Positions 18,530 through 27,611 of a stretch of 64,000 nt of DNA are shown here, piece after piece. Origin of the DNA: JBCCLJ01 sp039026915 (GTDB lineage: Bacteria > Acidobacteriota > Thermoanaerobaculia > Multivoradales > Multivoraceae); the NCBI GenBank assembly GCA_039026915.1, contig JBCCLJ010000010.1:1-64000 (forward strand), read 5' to 3'. The position numbers and the translations under genes were made by a program. Under the pieces are notes generated by a model, which worked only from the letters and a program-made list of their open reading frames with translations, was not told the DNA's origin and ran no database searches. Position 1 is the first letter of the stretch, and every line of letters begins with the position of its first letter.

Positions 18530-20344
18530 TCAGAAAGTCGAGAGGCCCGTGGCCTCCCCGAACCGGTACTTCCAGTAGCTCGAAACCTCGCGATCCTCGA
18601 ATTCGGAATAGTCGAGGGTGAAGCGACCGTCCCGGTTGGCCCAGAGTCGCTGAAAGGTCTGCAGCAGGCGATTTCCCGGCTCCGCTCCGGCGGGGATGCG
18701 CAGGCGCACGTTGGCTTCCATGTTGAGGTCGCCGACGTTGCGCCGCGTCAGATTGGCGGAGCCGCCGTGGACGAGAAGCTCCTGCCCCCTGCGCAGCAGC
18801 AGGGCTTTGCTGTGGAACTGCTCGCCCTGAGTGGCGTACCAGCGCACTTCGATGGCGCCCTCGCTGCGCACCGTCAACTCATGGGCCACCGGACGGTTCG
18901 GCACGCCGCTTTTCTCGCGCCCGAAGGCGTCGCGGTTGGGGTCGAGAATCAGGCGCACCGAGGCGCCCCGCTCGGCGGCGCCGATCAGAGCTTCGATCAC
19001 CGGCCGCCACGAGAGGTAGAAGAGCGTACCCGCGACCGCATCTCCGGGGCCGAGACTGTCGAGATCGGCGACCAGGGCGCGCCCGATGGCGCCCTCGGTC
19101 AGGAGCTGAGCCTCGACGAGGTCGGAGGGTTCGCCGGGCGCCTCGATCTCGTCGCCGGCTGCCGCTGTCTCTTCGCCCGCTGCTTCCACCGGCTCAGCGA
19201 GGGGCGCGGCGGGCAGCGCGCCTTCGTTCGGAACCTCGCGCAGCCGCTGGAGAAGATCCCCGGCGCTGCGTAGACCGGAGAAGCGCGCAACGTTGAGCTC
19301 GCTCTCGGCGAGGGCGTAGGCTGCCGGACCATCGACGACGAAGGCGATGTTCGAGTGCGCGGCGCTGCCGTCGTGCGGATTGGCGGAGGAGACGAGGGCC
19401 CGCGGGGTACCGTCCCGGGCGAGAGTCACGGCGACCTTGCGATGGTTGGCCTTGAAGTTGAGCAGGTGGAAGTAGCTGCGCAGGGAGAGTTTGTCTTCCG
19501 GGTCGAACGGGTTCGGCAGCGTCTCAGCCTCGGGGTCGTTGCCGGTCCAGGCGAGGAAGATGCGCCAGAAAGAGGAGTAGAGGGGGTTCGAGTCGCGCAG
19601 TTCCTCCAGCCGCGTGAAGACGACGTCGACGCCTGCGTCCTGGAGACGCTCCAGATGCTCCGTCTTGCGGCCGCCATAGACCGTGTTCAGAGGATCGGTG
19701 ACGAAGACGACCGGCATCGCTGGCTGCTCCCGGCGTTTCACGAGCAGCGCTTCGGTGAGCTCGCCGCTCAGTGGGCGCAGCGGCTCGCCGCTCGCGGCGA
19801 AGTCGTTGAAGAGGAACATGTCGAGCAGCAGGAAGCCCTGCGCTTCGTCGATGAGCCGGAAGAGGCGGTCGAAGATCTGCTGATCGTGCACCTTGCTGCC
19901 GGCCGCGTCATCGTAGGTGAGATCGAGGAGGAGTTCGACCCGTGCAGGGGCAGGCTCGGAGGCCACCGAAGTACCGAGCGGCATCGGCTTGTTCGTCTGG
20001 TAGAGCCCGACGGCCAGGAGCAGCAGGAAGAGCGCAAAGGGCACCAGCAGCAGACGCTTGCGATTCGGGCTCAGCTTGGGGCCCGTCGGAGCGTTGGACT
20101 CGGCCCGTCTGCGGCTTTCGGCGGCTTCCGGATCGCGCGGCGGACGACGGTTCGGCAGACGCAGGCGCCGTCCTTCAGGGAAGTCGGCGGACTCGATGAC
20201 CTCGCGCAGCCCGTCCTCGAGGGTCTTTCCGGGCACTTTGAGACGGCTCTTGGGGCGCTCCCGGCGCTGGGCTTCTTCGATCTGCAGCTCGGTGATGTTC
20301 GGAACCGACTGGCCCGGCTCGATCGGCGTGTTGCGAATCGCCAT
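18530..20344 (-). CDS. Membrane-anchored phospholipase-D-like protein
   Basis: A 604-residue protein: ~96 charged cytoplasmic residues, one transmembrane helix (97-116, KRLLLVPFALFLLLLAVGL), and a large periplasmic part with two PLD-type halves. The first half contains NHRKVAVT and the second QFHSKALLL followed by GSANLTRRN, the two HxK signatures. The usual downstream aspartate of HxKxxxxD is not obvious in either copy. An acidic, alanine-rich insert separates the halves. Members hydrolyse or transfer phosphodiesters (phospholipid, cardiolipin or nucleic acid), but the substrate here is unknown. Divergent from aceE with 85 bases between the starts. Confidence 0.8.
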   Translation of the reverse strand: MAIRNTPIEPGQSVPNITELQIEEAQRRERPKSRLKVPGKTLEDGLREVIESADFPEGRRLRLPNRRPPRDPEAAESRRRAESNAPTGPKLSPNRKRLLLVPFALFLLLLAVGLYQTNKPMPLGTSVASEPAPARVELLLDLTYDDAAGSKVHDQQIFDRLFRLIDEAQGFLLLDMFLFNDFAASGEPLRPLSGELTEALLVKRREQPAMPVVFVTDPLNTVYGGRKTEHLERLQDAGVDVVFTRLEELRDSNPLYSSFWRIFLAWTGNDPEAETLPNPFDPEDKLSLRSYFHLLNFKANHRKVAVTLARDGTPRALVSSANPHDGSAAHSNIAFVVDGPAAYALAESELNVARFSGLRSAGDLLQRLREVPNEGALPAAPLAEPVEAAGEETAAAGDEIEAPGEPSDLVEAQLLTEGAIGRALVADLDSLGPGDAVAGTLFYLSWRPVIEALIGAAERGASVRLILDPNRDAFGREKSGVPNRPVAHELTVRSEGAIEVRWYATQGEQFHSKALLLRRGQELLVHGGSANLTRRNVGDLNMEANVRLRIPAGAEPGNRLLQTFQRLWANRDGRFTLDYSEFEDREVSSYWKYRFGEATGLSTF

Positions 20345-20391
20345 GAGTCGAGTCTATGGCCTTTCTCGAGGGTCTTCCCGAGGGCGACCGC

Positions 20392-20401
20392 TGATACTCT
20401 G
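20392..20401 (+). promoter_or_regulatory. Promoter-like TGATACTCTG motif before aceE
   Basis: The ten bases TGATACTCTG lie 28 bases before the aceE start and are repeated exactly at 38510-38519, 31 bases before the M24 peptidase start. GATACT could be a -10 element. No clear -35 is visible. Confidence 0.3.
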
Positions 20402-20417
20402 AGCGGTTCAAACCGCT
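20402..20417 (+). promoter_or_regulatory. Inverted repeat in the aceE leader, possible operator
   Basis: AGCGGTT-CA-AACCGCT is a perfect 7-base-arm inverted repeat directly after the promoter-like motif and just before the aceE Shine-Dalgarno region (GGAG, 20418-20421). The GGT...ACC core recalls GntR-family operators such as that of PdhR, but the spacing differs. Confidence 0.4.
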
Positions 20418-20429
20418 GGAGATTCTGCG

Positions 20430-23120
20430 TTGACTGAGAGTGTGCTGGATTTCGAGACCAATGATTGGCAGGACGAGCGCTCCGAGTGGCTCGAAGCGCT
20501 TTCCGACGTGCTGCGGGTGCACGGCCCAGAGGGTGTTCGCGAGATCTTGCGAGGCCTCGACGAGAAGGCGGCGGCCCTGGGCGTCGACCTGGCCGCCGAG
20601 TCGCTGAACACGCCCTACAAGAACTCGATCCCGGTCGCGGAGCAGCCGGCCTATCCGGGTGACGTCGACCTCGAGGAGCGCATCGAGAACGTCATTCGCT
20701 GGAATGCCATGGCGATGGTGCTGCAGGCGAACGACAACGGCTCCGGCGTTGGCGGGCACATCGCGACCTATGCCTCTGCGGCGACGATGCTGGAGGTCGG
20801 CTTCAACCACTTCTTCAAGGCGCGCAGCGAAGGCTACGGCGGCGACCTGGTGAACGTGCAGGCGCACGCCTCGCCGGGCGTCTATGCGCGCGCCTTTCTC
20901 GAAGGTCGTATCTCGCTCGAGGAGATGCAGAACTTTCGCCGTGAGCTTCAGCCCGCCGGCGGACTGCCGTCCTATCCGCATCCGCGTCGCATGCCGGGCT
21001 TCTGGCAGATGCCGACGGCGTCGATGGGGCTCTCGACCGTCAGCTCGATCTATCAGGCGCGCTTTGCTCGCTACCTCGAGAACCGCGGCCTCAAGCCGGT
21101 CGACGGCGCCAAGGTCTGGACCTTCATCGGCGACGGAGAAGCGGACGAGCCCGAGGTCGTCGGCACGATCGGCATCGCCGCGCGCGAAGGGCTCGACAAT
21201 CTGATCCTGTCGATCAATTGCAACCTGCAGCGCCTCGACGGACCGGTGCGCGGGAACGGCAAGGTGATCCAGGAGCTCGAGCGCTCGTTTCGCGGCGCCG
21301 GTTGGAACGTCATCAAGGTGATCTGGGGCGGAGAGTGGGATGCTCTCTTCGAGCGCGACGACGACGGCGTGCTGCTCGCACGCATGGAAGAGGCGGTCGA
21401 CGGCGACTACCAGATGTACTCGGTGCTCGACGGCAAGGCGGTGCGTGACCACTGGGTGCGCGACAGCGCCGAGCTCGCCGAAGTGATGAAGACACTGACC
21501 GACGAGACGGTGCGCACGATCAAGCGCGGCGGTCACGACCACCTCAAGGTCTACGCCGCCTTCGAGAAGGCGCTCGAGACGAACGGCCGTCCGACGGTCA
21601 TCCTCTTCAAGACGATCAAGGGCTATGGCCTCGGCGAGCAGGCCGAGGGCCAGAACACGGCGCACCAGAAGAAGCGGATGTCGGACGATGAGCGCCTCGA
21701 GTGTGCCCGTCGCTTCGGCATTCCGCTCTCCGAGGGGCAGATCAAAGAGGCCGACTTCTACGCCCCGGACGAAGACGGCCAGGTCGTCAGCTACCTCAAA
21801 GAGCGTCGGGCCGAGCTCGGCGGCTACCTTCCCGAGCGCCACACCGACTGCCCGGCGCTCAAGACGCCCGATCTCGACATCTTCCAGGCGCTGCTCGACG
21901 GTACGGGAGACCGCGCCATCTCGACGACGATGGCGACGGTGCGCCTGCTCGCCAAGCTACTGCGCGACAAAAACGTCGGTCAGTACGTCGTGCCCATCGT
22001 GCCCGACGAGGCCCGCACCTTCGGCATGGACGGCCTCTTCCGCATCGCTGGCATCTATTCCCCGGAAGGTCAGCACTACACGCCGGTCGACGAAGGCACC
22101 CTGTCGCCGTACCGCGAGGCGGCGGACGGTCAGATTCTGCAGGAGGGCATCTGCGAGGCCGGCGCGATGGCGTCGTTCATCGCCGCCGGCACGGCCTACG
22201 CCAACTTCGGCGTGCCGACGATTCCGTTCTACATCTTCTACTCGATGTTCGGCTTCCAGCGCGTCGGCGACCTCATCTGGGCCGCGGGCGATCAGCTCTG
22301 TCGCGGTTTCCTGCTCGGCGGCACGGCCGGCCGCACGACGCTCAACGGTGAGGGCGTGCAGCATCAGGACGGCCACTCGCAGATCGTCGCTTCCTCGGTG
22401 CCGAGCCTGCTGAGCTACGACCCGGCCTTCGCCTTCGAGCTCGCCGTCATCGTGCGTGAAGGCATCCGCCGCATGTACGAAGAGCAGGAAGACGTCTTCT
22501 ACTACCTGACCGTGGGCAACGAGAACTTCCCGATGCCGGCGATGCCGAAGGGTGCCGAAGACGGCATCATCCGCGGCCTCTACCGCTTCAAGGCGCCGCA
22601 GCGAAAGGTGGCGGGGGCGAAGCCTCTGCAAACGGCGCAGCTCTTCGGCAGCGGCGCCGTGATGTACCAGGTGCTCGAAGCGCGCGAGCTGCTCGAGCAG
22701 TACGGCGTCGCTGCCGCCGTCTGGAGCGTCACGAGCTACGGCGAGCTGCACCGCGATGCCGCCGAGATCGAGCGCTGGAATCGCCTGCACCCTGGCAAGA
22801 AGGCCAAACGTTCCTTTCTCGAGAAGTCGCTCGACGGCAAGCCGGGCCCGTTCGTCTTTGCCAGCGACTACCTGCGCTCGCAGGCCGATGCTCTGGCCCG
22901 CTGGGTACCCGGCCGCCTCGTCGCGCTGGGGACCGACGGCTTCGGGCTCAGCGAAGCGCGTCCAGAGATTCGTCGTCACTTCGAGGTGTCGGCCGCCGAC
23001 ATCGCCGTCGCCACGCTTTCGGCGCTGGTGCGTGACGGTGCGCTCGAGGCCGAGGTCTTCGAGTGGGCGGTCCAGGAACTCGGCGTCGAGACGGAGAAGG
23101 CCGGGCCGATGGCGTTGTAG
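20430..23120 (+). CDS. aceE: Pyruvate dehydrogenase E1 component, homodimeric type
   Basis: An 896-residue protein with the size and motifs of AceE, the thiamine-diphosphate enzyme that decarboxylates pyruvate and acetylates the E2 lipoyl groups. Visible are the active-site histidine in GGHIATYASAAT, the ThDP/Mg motif GDGEADEPEV ending in NLQRLDGPVRGNGK, and DEARTFGMDGLF with YTPVDEGTLSPYREA of the central domain. It starts at TTG 20430 behind GGAG. E2 and E3 genes are not adjacent, so the rest of the complex lies elsewhere. A palindrome in the leader suggests repression. The next gene follows after 8 bases. Confidence 0.96.
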   Translation: MTESVLDFETNDWQDERSEWLEALSDVLRVHGPEGVREILRGLDEKAAALGVDLAAESLNTPYKNSIPVAEQPAYPGDVDLEERIENVIRWNAMAMVLQANDNGSGVGGHIATYASAATMLEVGFNHFFKARSEGYGGDLVNVQAHASPGVYARAFLEGRISLEEMQNFRRELQPAGGLPSYPHPRRMPGFWQMPTASMGLSTVSSIYQARFARYLENRGLKPVDGAKVWTFIGDGEADEPEVVGTIGIAAREGLDNLILSINCNLQRLDGPVRGNGKVIQELERSFRGAGWNVIKVIWGGEWDALFERDDDGVLLARMEEAVDGDYQMYSVLDGKAVRDHWVRDSAELAEVMKTLTDETVRTIKRGGHDHLKVYAAFEKALETNGRPTVILFKTIKGYGLGEQAEGQNTAHQKKRMSDDERLECARRFGIPLSEGQIKEADFYAPDEDGQVVSYLKERRAELGGYLPERHTDCPALKTPDLDIFQALLDGTGDRAISTTMATVRLLAKLLRDKNVGQYVVPIVPDEARTFGMDGLFRIAGIYSPEGQHYTPVDEGTLSPYREAADGQILQEGICEAGAMASFIAAGTAYANFGVPTIPFYIFYSMFGFQRVGDLIWAAGDQLCRGFLLGGTAGRTTLNGEGVQHQDGHSQIVASSVPSLLSYDPAFAFELAVIVREGIRRMYEEQEDVFYYLTVGNENFPMPAMPKGAEDGIIRGLYRFKAPQRKVAGAKPLQTAQLFGSGAVMYQVLEARELLEQYGVAAAVWSVTSYGELHRDAAEIERWNRLHPGKKAKRSFLEKSLDGKPGPFVFASDYLRSQADALARWVPGRLVALGTDGFGLSEARPEIRRHFEVSAADIAVATLSALVRDGALEAEVFEWAVQELGVETEKAGPMAL

Positions 23121-23128
23121 GGGGTCGG

Positions 23129-23908
23129 ATGACCCTGCCGAACACTCAGGATTCCCTCCACGCGGATCTGCGCTCTCTTGGTTTGGCTCCAGGCGACATC
23201 GTCATGGTGCACTCCGCGCTCGGCCAGGTCGGATGGACCGTCGGCGGGCCTGTCACCGTGATTCGTGCCCTTCTCGAAGCCGTTGGCAACGAAGGTACGG
23301 TCGTCATGCCCGGCGAGTCGCCGTCCGTCTGCGATCCGGCCGACTGGGACGATCCTCGCGTCCAGCCCGAGTGGCACGACGCAATTCGTGAGCACCTGCC
23401 GCTCTTTGATCCGCAGACGACGCCGACGACGATGGGCGCGATCCCGGAGGCCTTCCGGACCTACCCCGGCACGCTGAGAAGCTCCCACCCGCTCGTCTCG
23501 GTCTGCGCAAAAGGCGGACAGGCGACGGAGATCACGGCCGAGCACGCGCTCGAGTTCTGTGAAGGGCGCGGCACGCCGTTCGAGAAGCTCTACGACCTCG
23601 ACAGCAAGACGCTGCTCCTCGGTGTGGGCTTCAACCGTTGCACCTCGCTGCACTACGCCGAGTCGCTCGTAGAGAAGCGGCGCACCACGACGAACCGCAT
23701 TCCCGTCGAGGTGGACGGCGAACGTCGTTGGGTGGAGACCGCGAACATGGCCAACGACAACGGCGAGCACTTTCCCGTCGTCGGCGAGCAGTTCCGGATT
23801 GCCGGAGACCTGATCGTCGGATGCGTCGGCGAGGCGGAGGCGATGCTGTTTTCGACGCGCTCGCTGGTGGACTTCGCTGTGGAGTACTTCGCTCGCGTCC
23901 TCGTTTGA
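23129..23908 (+). CDS. AAC(3)-family N-acetyltransferase
   Basis: A 259-residue member of the aminoglycoside 3-N-acetyltransferase (Antibiotic_NAT) family: LGLAPGDIVMVHSALGQVG at the start, MPGESPS, the RSSHPLVSVCAKG segment holding the conserved histidine, and GVGFNRCTSLHYAE. These enzymes transfer acetyl from acetyl-CoA to an amine. Many chromosomal relatives do not confer resistance and their substrate is unknown, so resistance should not be assumed. ATG 23129 lies 8 bases after the aceE stop, suggesting cotranscription. Confidence 0.85.
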   Translation: MTLPNTQDSLHADLRSLGLAPGDIVMVHSALGQVGWTVGGPVTVIRALLEAVGNEGTVVMPGESPSVCDPADWDDPRVQPEWHDAIREHLPLFDPQTTPTTMGAIPEAFRTYPGTLRSSHPLVSVCAKGGQATEITAEHALEFCEGRGTPFEKLYDLDSKTLLLGVGFNRCTSLHYAESLVEKRRTTTNRIPVEVDGERRWVETANMANDNGEHFPVVGEQFRIAGDLIVGCVGEAEAMLFSTRSLVDFAVEYFARVLV

Positions 23909-24042
23909 GCTGCCGCGAGCCTGGGCCGGCGCCTTGCCCTTTGTCGCGAGAACCGGATGCGCGCTGTGGCGGGTTCTCCTCGAGATCCTCGTACAGGGGG
24001 CGAGCGCAGAATGCACTGCGTTTCGACCTCGAGAGAATTGCC

Positions 24043-24783
24043 ATGAGCACCCCACCCTCCCGCCGCGCGACGGCCACCGACAAATCCGGCTTCGAGTTCT
24101 TTCAGCAGGGCCTCCTGGGGGAGGCGCACGAGCTCGCTCACGAGCTTCTCGATGCAGGGCTCTTTGCCGTGGGCGCCGAGGCCCTGGGCGCCTTCCTCGA
24201 CGAGCAGCGGAGGTCCTTCGAGCGAGGTCACTTCGACGAGCTGCGCAGCGACTGGGTTCATCTGCAGTGGCACATGGCGGTCTTCGAGATCGGTGTGGGA
24301 ACCCTGCGAGCGGCGCACGAACGCTTCCGTCGGTACATCCTGCCGGCCGTCGAAGAGGGTATTGCCCTGACGGACGGACCCTCTCTGCTGTGGCGCCTGA
24401 GTCTCGCTGGCTACGAGCACGACCGCCTGGAATGGACGGCGGTGCGCCGGGCCGCTCTGCGCAGCGCGACGGGGGGTGAGGCGAAGCGCTACACGCAGCT
24501 GCACAATGTGCTCGCCTTCGCCGGCGCGCGCGACGTCGCTTCGCTGGACCGCTGGCTCGACCGCACGGTGAGCGGCAGCCTGTGTCCACAGCAGAAGCTT
24601 CTGCTCCAGGTCGCCTGGGCTCTGCGCCTCTATGCCAACGCCGACTTTGATCACAGCGCTCGGCTGCTCGAGCCGGTCTTGAATCAGGTCCCGACACTCG
24701 GTGGCAGCTATGGGCAGAACCGACTGTTCGGAGAGGTGCAGAAGTCGGCGTCGCGTCGATCCGGCGGCACTCTGGCAGCCTAG
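24043..24783 (+). CDS. Helical, TPR-like protein of unknown function
   Basis: A 246-residue soluble protein with no signal peptide. It appears all-helical with repeated A/L/W patterns (GLLGEAHELAHELLDAGLF, VAWALRLYANADFDHSARL) compatible with degenerate TPR or similar helical repeats. ATG 24043 follows GAGAG. No catalytic motif was seen and no family recognised. The 134-base gap from the acetyltransferase gene leaves operon membership open. Confidence 0.7.
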   Translation: MSTPPSRRATATDKSGFEFFQQGLLGEAHELAHELLDAGLFAVGAEALGAFLDEQRRSFERGHFDELRSDWVHLQWHMAVFEIGVGTLRAAHERFRRYILPAVEEGIALTDGPSLLWRLSLAGYEHDRLEWTAVRRAALRSATGGEAKRYTQLHNVLAFAGARDVASLDRWLDRTVSGSLCPQQKLLLQVAWALRLYANADFDHSARLLEPVLNQVPTLGGSYGQNRLFGEVQKSASRRSGGTLAA

Positions 24784-24822
24784 ACTCCAGCTACAGCGCC
24801 AAGGCTCCGCACGAGGTCGATC

Positions 24823-25443
24823 TCAGCTCGCTTCGTAGTCGAACTCCAGGTCCTTGACGCCGTCGCCGACGAAGAAGTGCAGCCGGTCGTCGGAGCAGAG
24901 CCTCTGAACCAGCGGCATCAGCTCCTCCGTCGTGCCGAAGGAGATGCTCTTGTAGCCGACGACCCCGTTCGGGTGCACGAAGCCCTCGCGCTTGAGGTCG
25001 GTGTCGCAGGTGCCGAAGAAGGGGATCTTCATTTCGTCGGGCATCACGCCGGCGAACTTCAGTACGCGACCGCTCGGCTCGGAGCGCTTCGATCGGAACG
25101 AAAAGTACTTGTGGCCGGAGTCTTTGAGCAGCTTCTTGGTCTCGTCGAACCGATCCGTCTCGCACTCGAGCGCGAGTCCGATGAGGCCTTCGTCGGCGTT
25201 TTGCCAAGAGCTGATCCTCTCCGCGAACGCCCTCTTCCCGAAGAGCCTCAGCAGGCGGTTCGCCCAGCCTGGCATCGGGATGCCCGCTAGCAGCTCGAAG
25301 TACGAGCCGTCGGCGAAGTAGGCGAGCGCGTTGTAGGGCTTGTCGGCTTTGCCGTACTGGACGTCAAAGCCGTCGTCTCGGTAGCGCTTCACCGCCTCGT
25401 CCAGGTCCGCCACTTTGTAGACGGCGTGGCTGATCTTCATCAT
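24823..25443 (-). CDS. VOC/glyoxalase-like domain protein
   Basis: A 206-residue protein beginning MMKISHAVYKVADLDEAV, the first strand of a vicinal-oxygen-chelate fold, with AYFADGSYFELLAGIP and a second half ending LHFFVGDGVKDLEFDYE. It resembles the Glyoxalase_3-type families. The first ATG (25443) follows a strong GGAGGGAGGAAG. Metal ligands cannot be assigned confidently and the reaction is unknown. Confidence 0.75.
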   Translation of the reverse strand: MMKISHAVYKVADLDEAVKRYRDDGFDVQYGKADKPYNALAYFADGSYFELLAGIPMPGWANRLLRLFGKRAFAERISSWQNADEGLIGLALECETDRFDETKKLLKDSGHKYFSFRSKRSEPSGRVLKFAGVMPDEMKIPFFGTCDTDLKREGFVHPNGVVGYKSISFGTTEELMPLVQRLCSDDRLHFFVGDGVKDLEFDYEAS

Positions 25444-25645
25444 CGCTTCCTCCCTCCGACTTCATTCTCACAGCCGGAGCGCATCCCATTGTCAGCGATC
25501 TGTCGGATGCGGCGCTGGTTGACGGGTCCGCCTGCTGCCCCCGTGACGTCGCTGTGCCTGCAGTGACATCATGCGGTGGAACCGCTCACAGCTCGCCGCC
25601 TTCTCGCGCCGACCCGTCGGCGCTTCGCTTCTTTGGAGACCGCCT

Positions 25646-26944
25646 GTGCTCACTTCGCGCCTCGCCACGATGATGTTCCTCCAGTACGCCATCTGGGGCG
25701 TCTGGCTGCCGATCCTGAGTCGCTACCTGCAGGCCTCTCCGGCGGAGGGCGGTCTCGGCTTCACGCCGTATCAGGTGGGGCTCATCGGCGGCGTCGGAGG
25801 TGCGATCGGTGCGGTGACAGCGCCCTTTCTGGCCGGCCAGTTCGCCGACCGCTATTTCCCGACGGAGAAGTTCCTGGCGTTTCTCCTCTTTGCCGGCGGC
25901 GCCGTCAAGTTCTTCACCGCCTACCAGACGACGTTCACCGCGTGGCTGGTTCTCTCCATGGTCTACAGCGTGCTCTTCATGCCGACGCTGGCGCTGACGA
26001 ACTCGCTCTCGTTCGCTCACCTCGACGACCCGGAGCGCCGCTTTCCGCTGGTGCGCGTCTGGGGCACGGTGGGGTGGATTGCGGCGAGCTGGATCTTTCC
26101 GCTCGTCTGGCTGCTCAAGGACGTCGGATTTCAGGCGCTGCCGCCCTTCTACAGCGGTACGGAGGTGCCGGACGCCGTCTCGCGTCTCGTCGATGCGCTC
26201 AAGTGGAGCGGCGCCGGGGCGATGATCTACGCCGTCTTCGCCTTCTTCTGCCTTCCGCACACGCCGCCCAAGCGCGACGGAGTCGAGAAGCTGGCCTTCG
26301 CCAAGGCGTTCGGCCTGCTGACGAAGCCGTCGTTTCTCATCCTCGTTCTCGCAAGTCTGCCGATCGCGGTGATCCACCAGATCTACTTCATCCAGACCGG
26401 CCCTTACTTCGGGGACGTGCTCGGTCTCGGTGCGAGCCAGATTGGACCGGCGATGACCATCGGTCAGTTCGCCGAGATCGCGGTCATGGTGCTGACCGGC
26501 TGGCTGCTGAAGCGGCTCGGTTTCCGCTGGGTCGTCACGCTCGGCGCGCTCGCATACTTCCTGCGCTATGCGATCTTCGCGAGCACCTTCCTGCCGACGT
26601 CGGTCATCGTGGCCAGTCAAGCGATCCACGGCCTCTGCTACGCGTGCTTCTTCGCCGCCGCCTTCATCTACGTCGACCGGATCGCGCCGGAAGACGTGCG
26701 GCACTCGGCGCAGACGGTCTTCGGCATCATCATCCTCGGCGTCGGTCCCGTGCTCAGCAGCTACGTACTAGGCGGCCTCGAGGGCATACTTCCGCACGAC
26801 TCCTGGCCGATCGACTACCCGCGGCTGTGGGCCGTTCTGTCGGGCGTCGGTCTCGTGACGGCGATCTTCTTCGCGCTCTTCTTCCGCGATGCGTCGGAGA
26901 GTGAGGCGGTTTTGGAGTCGGAGCCGGCCGCAGCGGACGCGTAG
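25646..26944 (+). CDS. MFS transporter, nucleoside:H+ symporter (NHS) type
   Basis: A 432-residue membrane protein with about 12 hydrophobic helices. The opening LATMMFLQYAIWGVWLPILSRYL, the segment AHLDDPERRFPLVRVWGTVGWIAASW and VRHSAQTVFGIIILGVGPVLSSYVLGG resemble the NupG/XapB family of nucleoside-proton symporters. I chose GTG 25646 because GGAG lies 8 bases upstream and the protein then starts just before helix 1; the frame is open back to 25571. Nucleoside uptake is inferred from family resemblance. Convergent with the flavin-binding protein gene, 6 bases apart. Confidence 0.83.
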   Translation: MLTSRLATMMFLQYAIWGVWLPILSRYLQASPAEGGLGFTPYQVGLIGGVGGAIGAVTAPFLAGQFADRYFPTEKFLAFLLFAGGAVKFFTAYQTTFTAWLVLSMVYSVLFMPTLALTNSLSFAHLDDPERRFPLVRVWGTVGWIAASWIFPLVWLLKDVGFQALPPFYSGTEVPDAVSRLVDALKWSGAGAMIYAVFAFFCLPHTPPKRDGVEKLAFAKAFGLLTKPSFLILVLASLPIAVIHQIYFIQTGPYFGDVLGLGASQIGPAMTIGQFAEIAVMVLTGWLLKRLGFRWVVTLGALAYFLRYAIFASTFLPTSVIVASQAIHGLCYACFFAAAFIYVDRIAPEDVRHSAQTVFGIIILGVGPVLSSYVLGGLEGILPHDSWPIDYPRLWAVLSGVGLVTAIFFALFFRDASESEAVLESEPAAADA

Positions 26945-26950
26945 CTTCTT

Positions 26951-27517
26951 CTAGGAGTCTGCTTTGGCAGCGTCGCCGACGGGCACGCCGGTGGGCAGGC
27001 CGTCGAGGCTCTCCTGATTCTTCTTGCGCCAGTACTCGCGAATGCCGTCCTCGCCGCGGTTGTCGGCCCAGCGTGTCAGCGTGTCGCGCGCCTCGACGAA
27101 GTCGTAGCGAGGAACGGCGAAGCCGCAGGAGGTTTGGACCAAGTCAACGGTGAGGTCGTAGACCTGGCGCGCGCCCGTGTGCTGCCCGAAGGGCGCTGAG
27201 AGCTCGTCCCAGTCCTGATCGCCGACGTGAACGCAGCGCGCTTGCCCGTAAAGCCGCAGGATGAGCGGCTTCTTCTCGAAGGAGCAGAACATCAGCGTCA
27301 TGCGGTCGTTCTCGAGCAGGTGCGCCGCGGTCTCGTTGCCGCTGCCCGTCAGGTTGAGCCAGTGCACGCGTTGGTCGTCGACCACGCGCAGCGTGTCCTG
27401 CCCCTTGGGGGACAAGTTCACGCGGCCGTCGGCCGCCGCCGTCGCGACGAAGAACATCTGCTGTCGTTCGATGAAGTCGCGGTGGTCAGCTTCGATGCGG
27501 GGGAACTGGTCGGCCAT
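26951..27517 (-). CDS. Pyridoxamine-5'-phosphate-oxidase-family (FMN-binding split barrel) protein
   Basis: A 188-residue protein starting at ATG 27517 behind AAGGAG. The sequence FFVATAAADGRVNLSPKG, VHWLNLTGSGNETAAHLLEN and MTLMFCSFEKKPLILRLYGQA is typical of the split-barrel flavin proteins related to PdxH. Members reduce small molecules or bind flavin, F420 or haem; the cofactor cannot be told from the sequence alone. The C-terminal 50 residues are charged and ordinary for this subgroup. Confidence 0.82.
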   Translation of the reverse strand: MADQFPRIEADHRDFIERQQMFFVATAAADGRVNLSPKGQDTLRVVDDQRVHWLNLTGSGNETAAHLLENDRMTLMFCSFEKKPLILRLYGQARCVHVGDQDWDELSAPFGQHTGARQVYDLTVDLVQTSCGFAVPRYDFVEARDTLTRWADNRGEDGIREYWRKKNQESLDGLPTGVPVGDAAKADS

Positions 27518-27611
27518 TAGACTGCTCCTTGGTGTGACGTCCCGATGCTGCAAGATCGTGGTCGAGCCGGCAAGCGGAAGACCTGAGACGCATTCGAGTC
27601 GAGGAGGGATC

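Noticed and set aside
20175..21842. Long open frame on the minus strand opposite aceE
   Set aside because: It is antisense to clear aceE coding sequence and has no family features; long antisense frames are expected at this GC content.
23129..23908. Acquired aminoglycoside resistance gene
   Set aside because: The protein belongs to the AAC(3) family, but composition matches the neighbours, no mobile element is near, and it is probably a chromosomal relative of unknown substrate.
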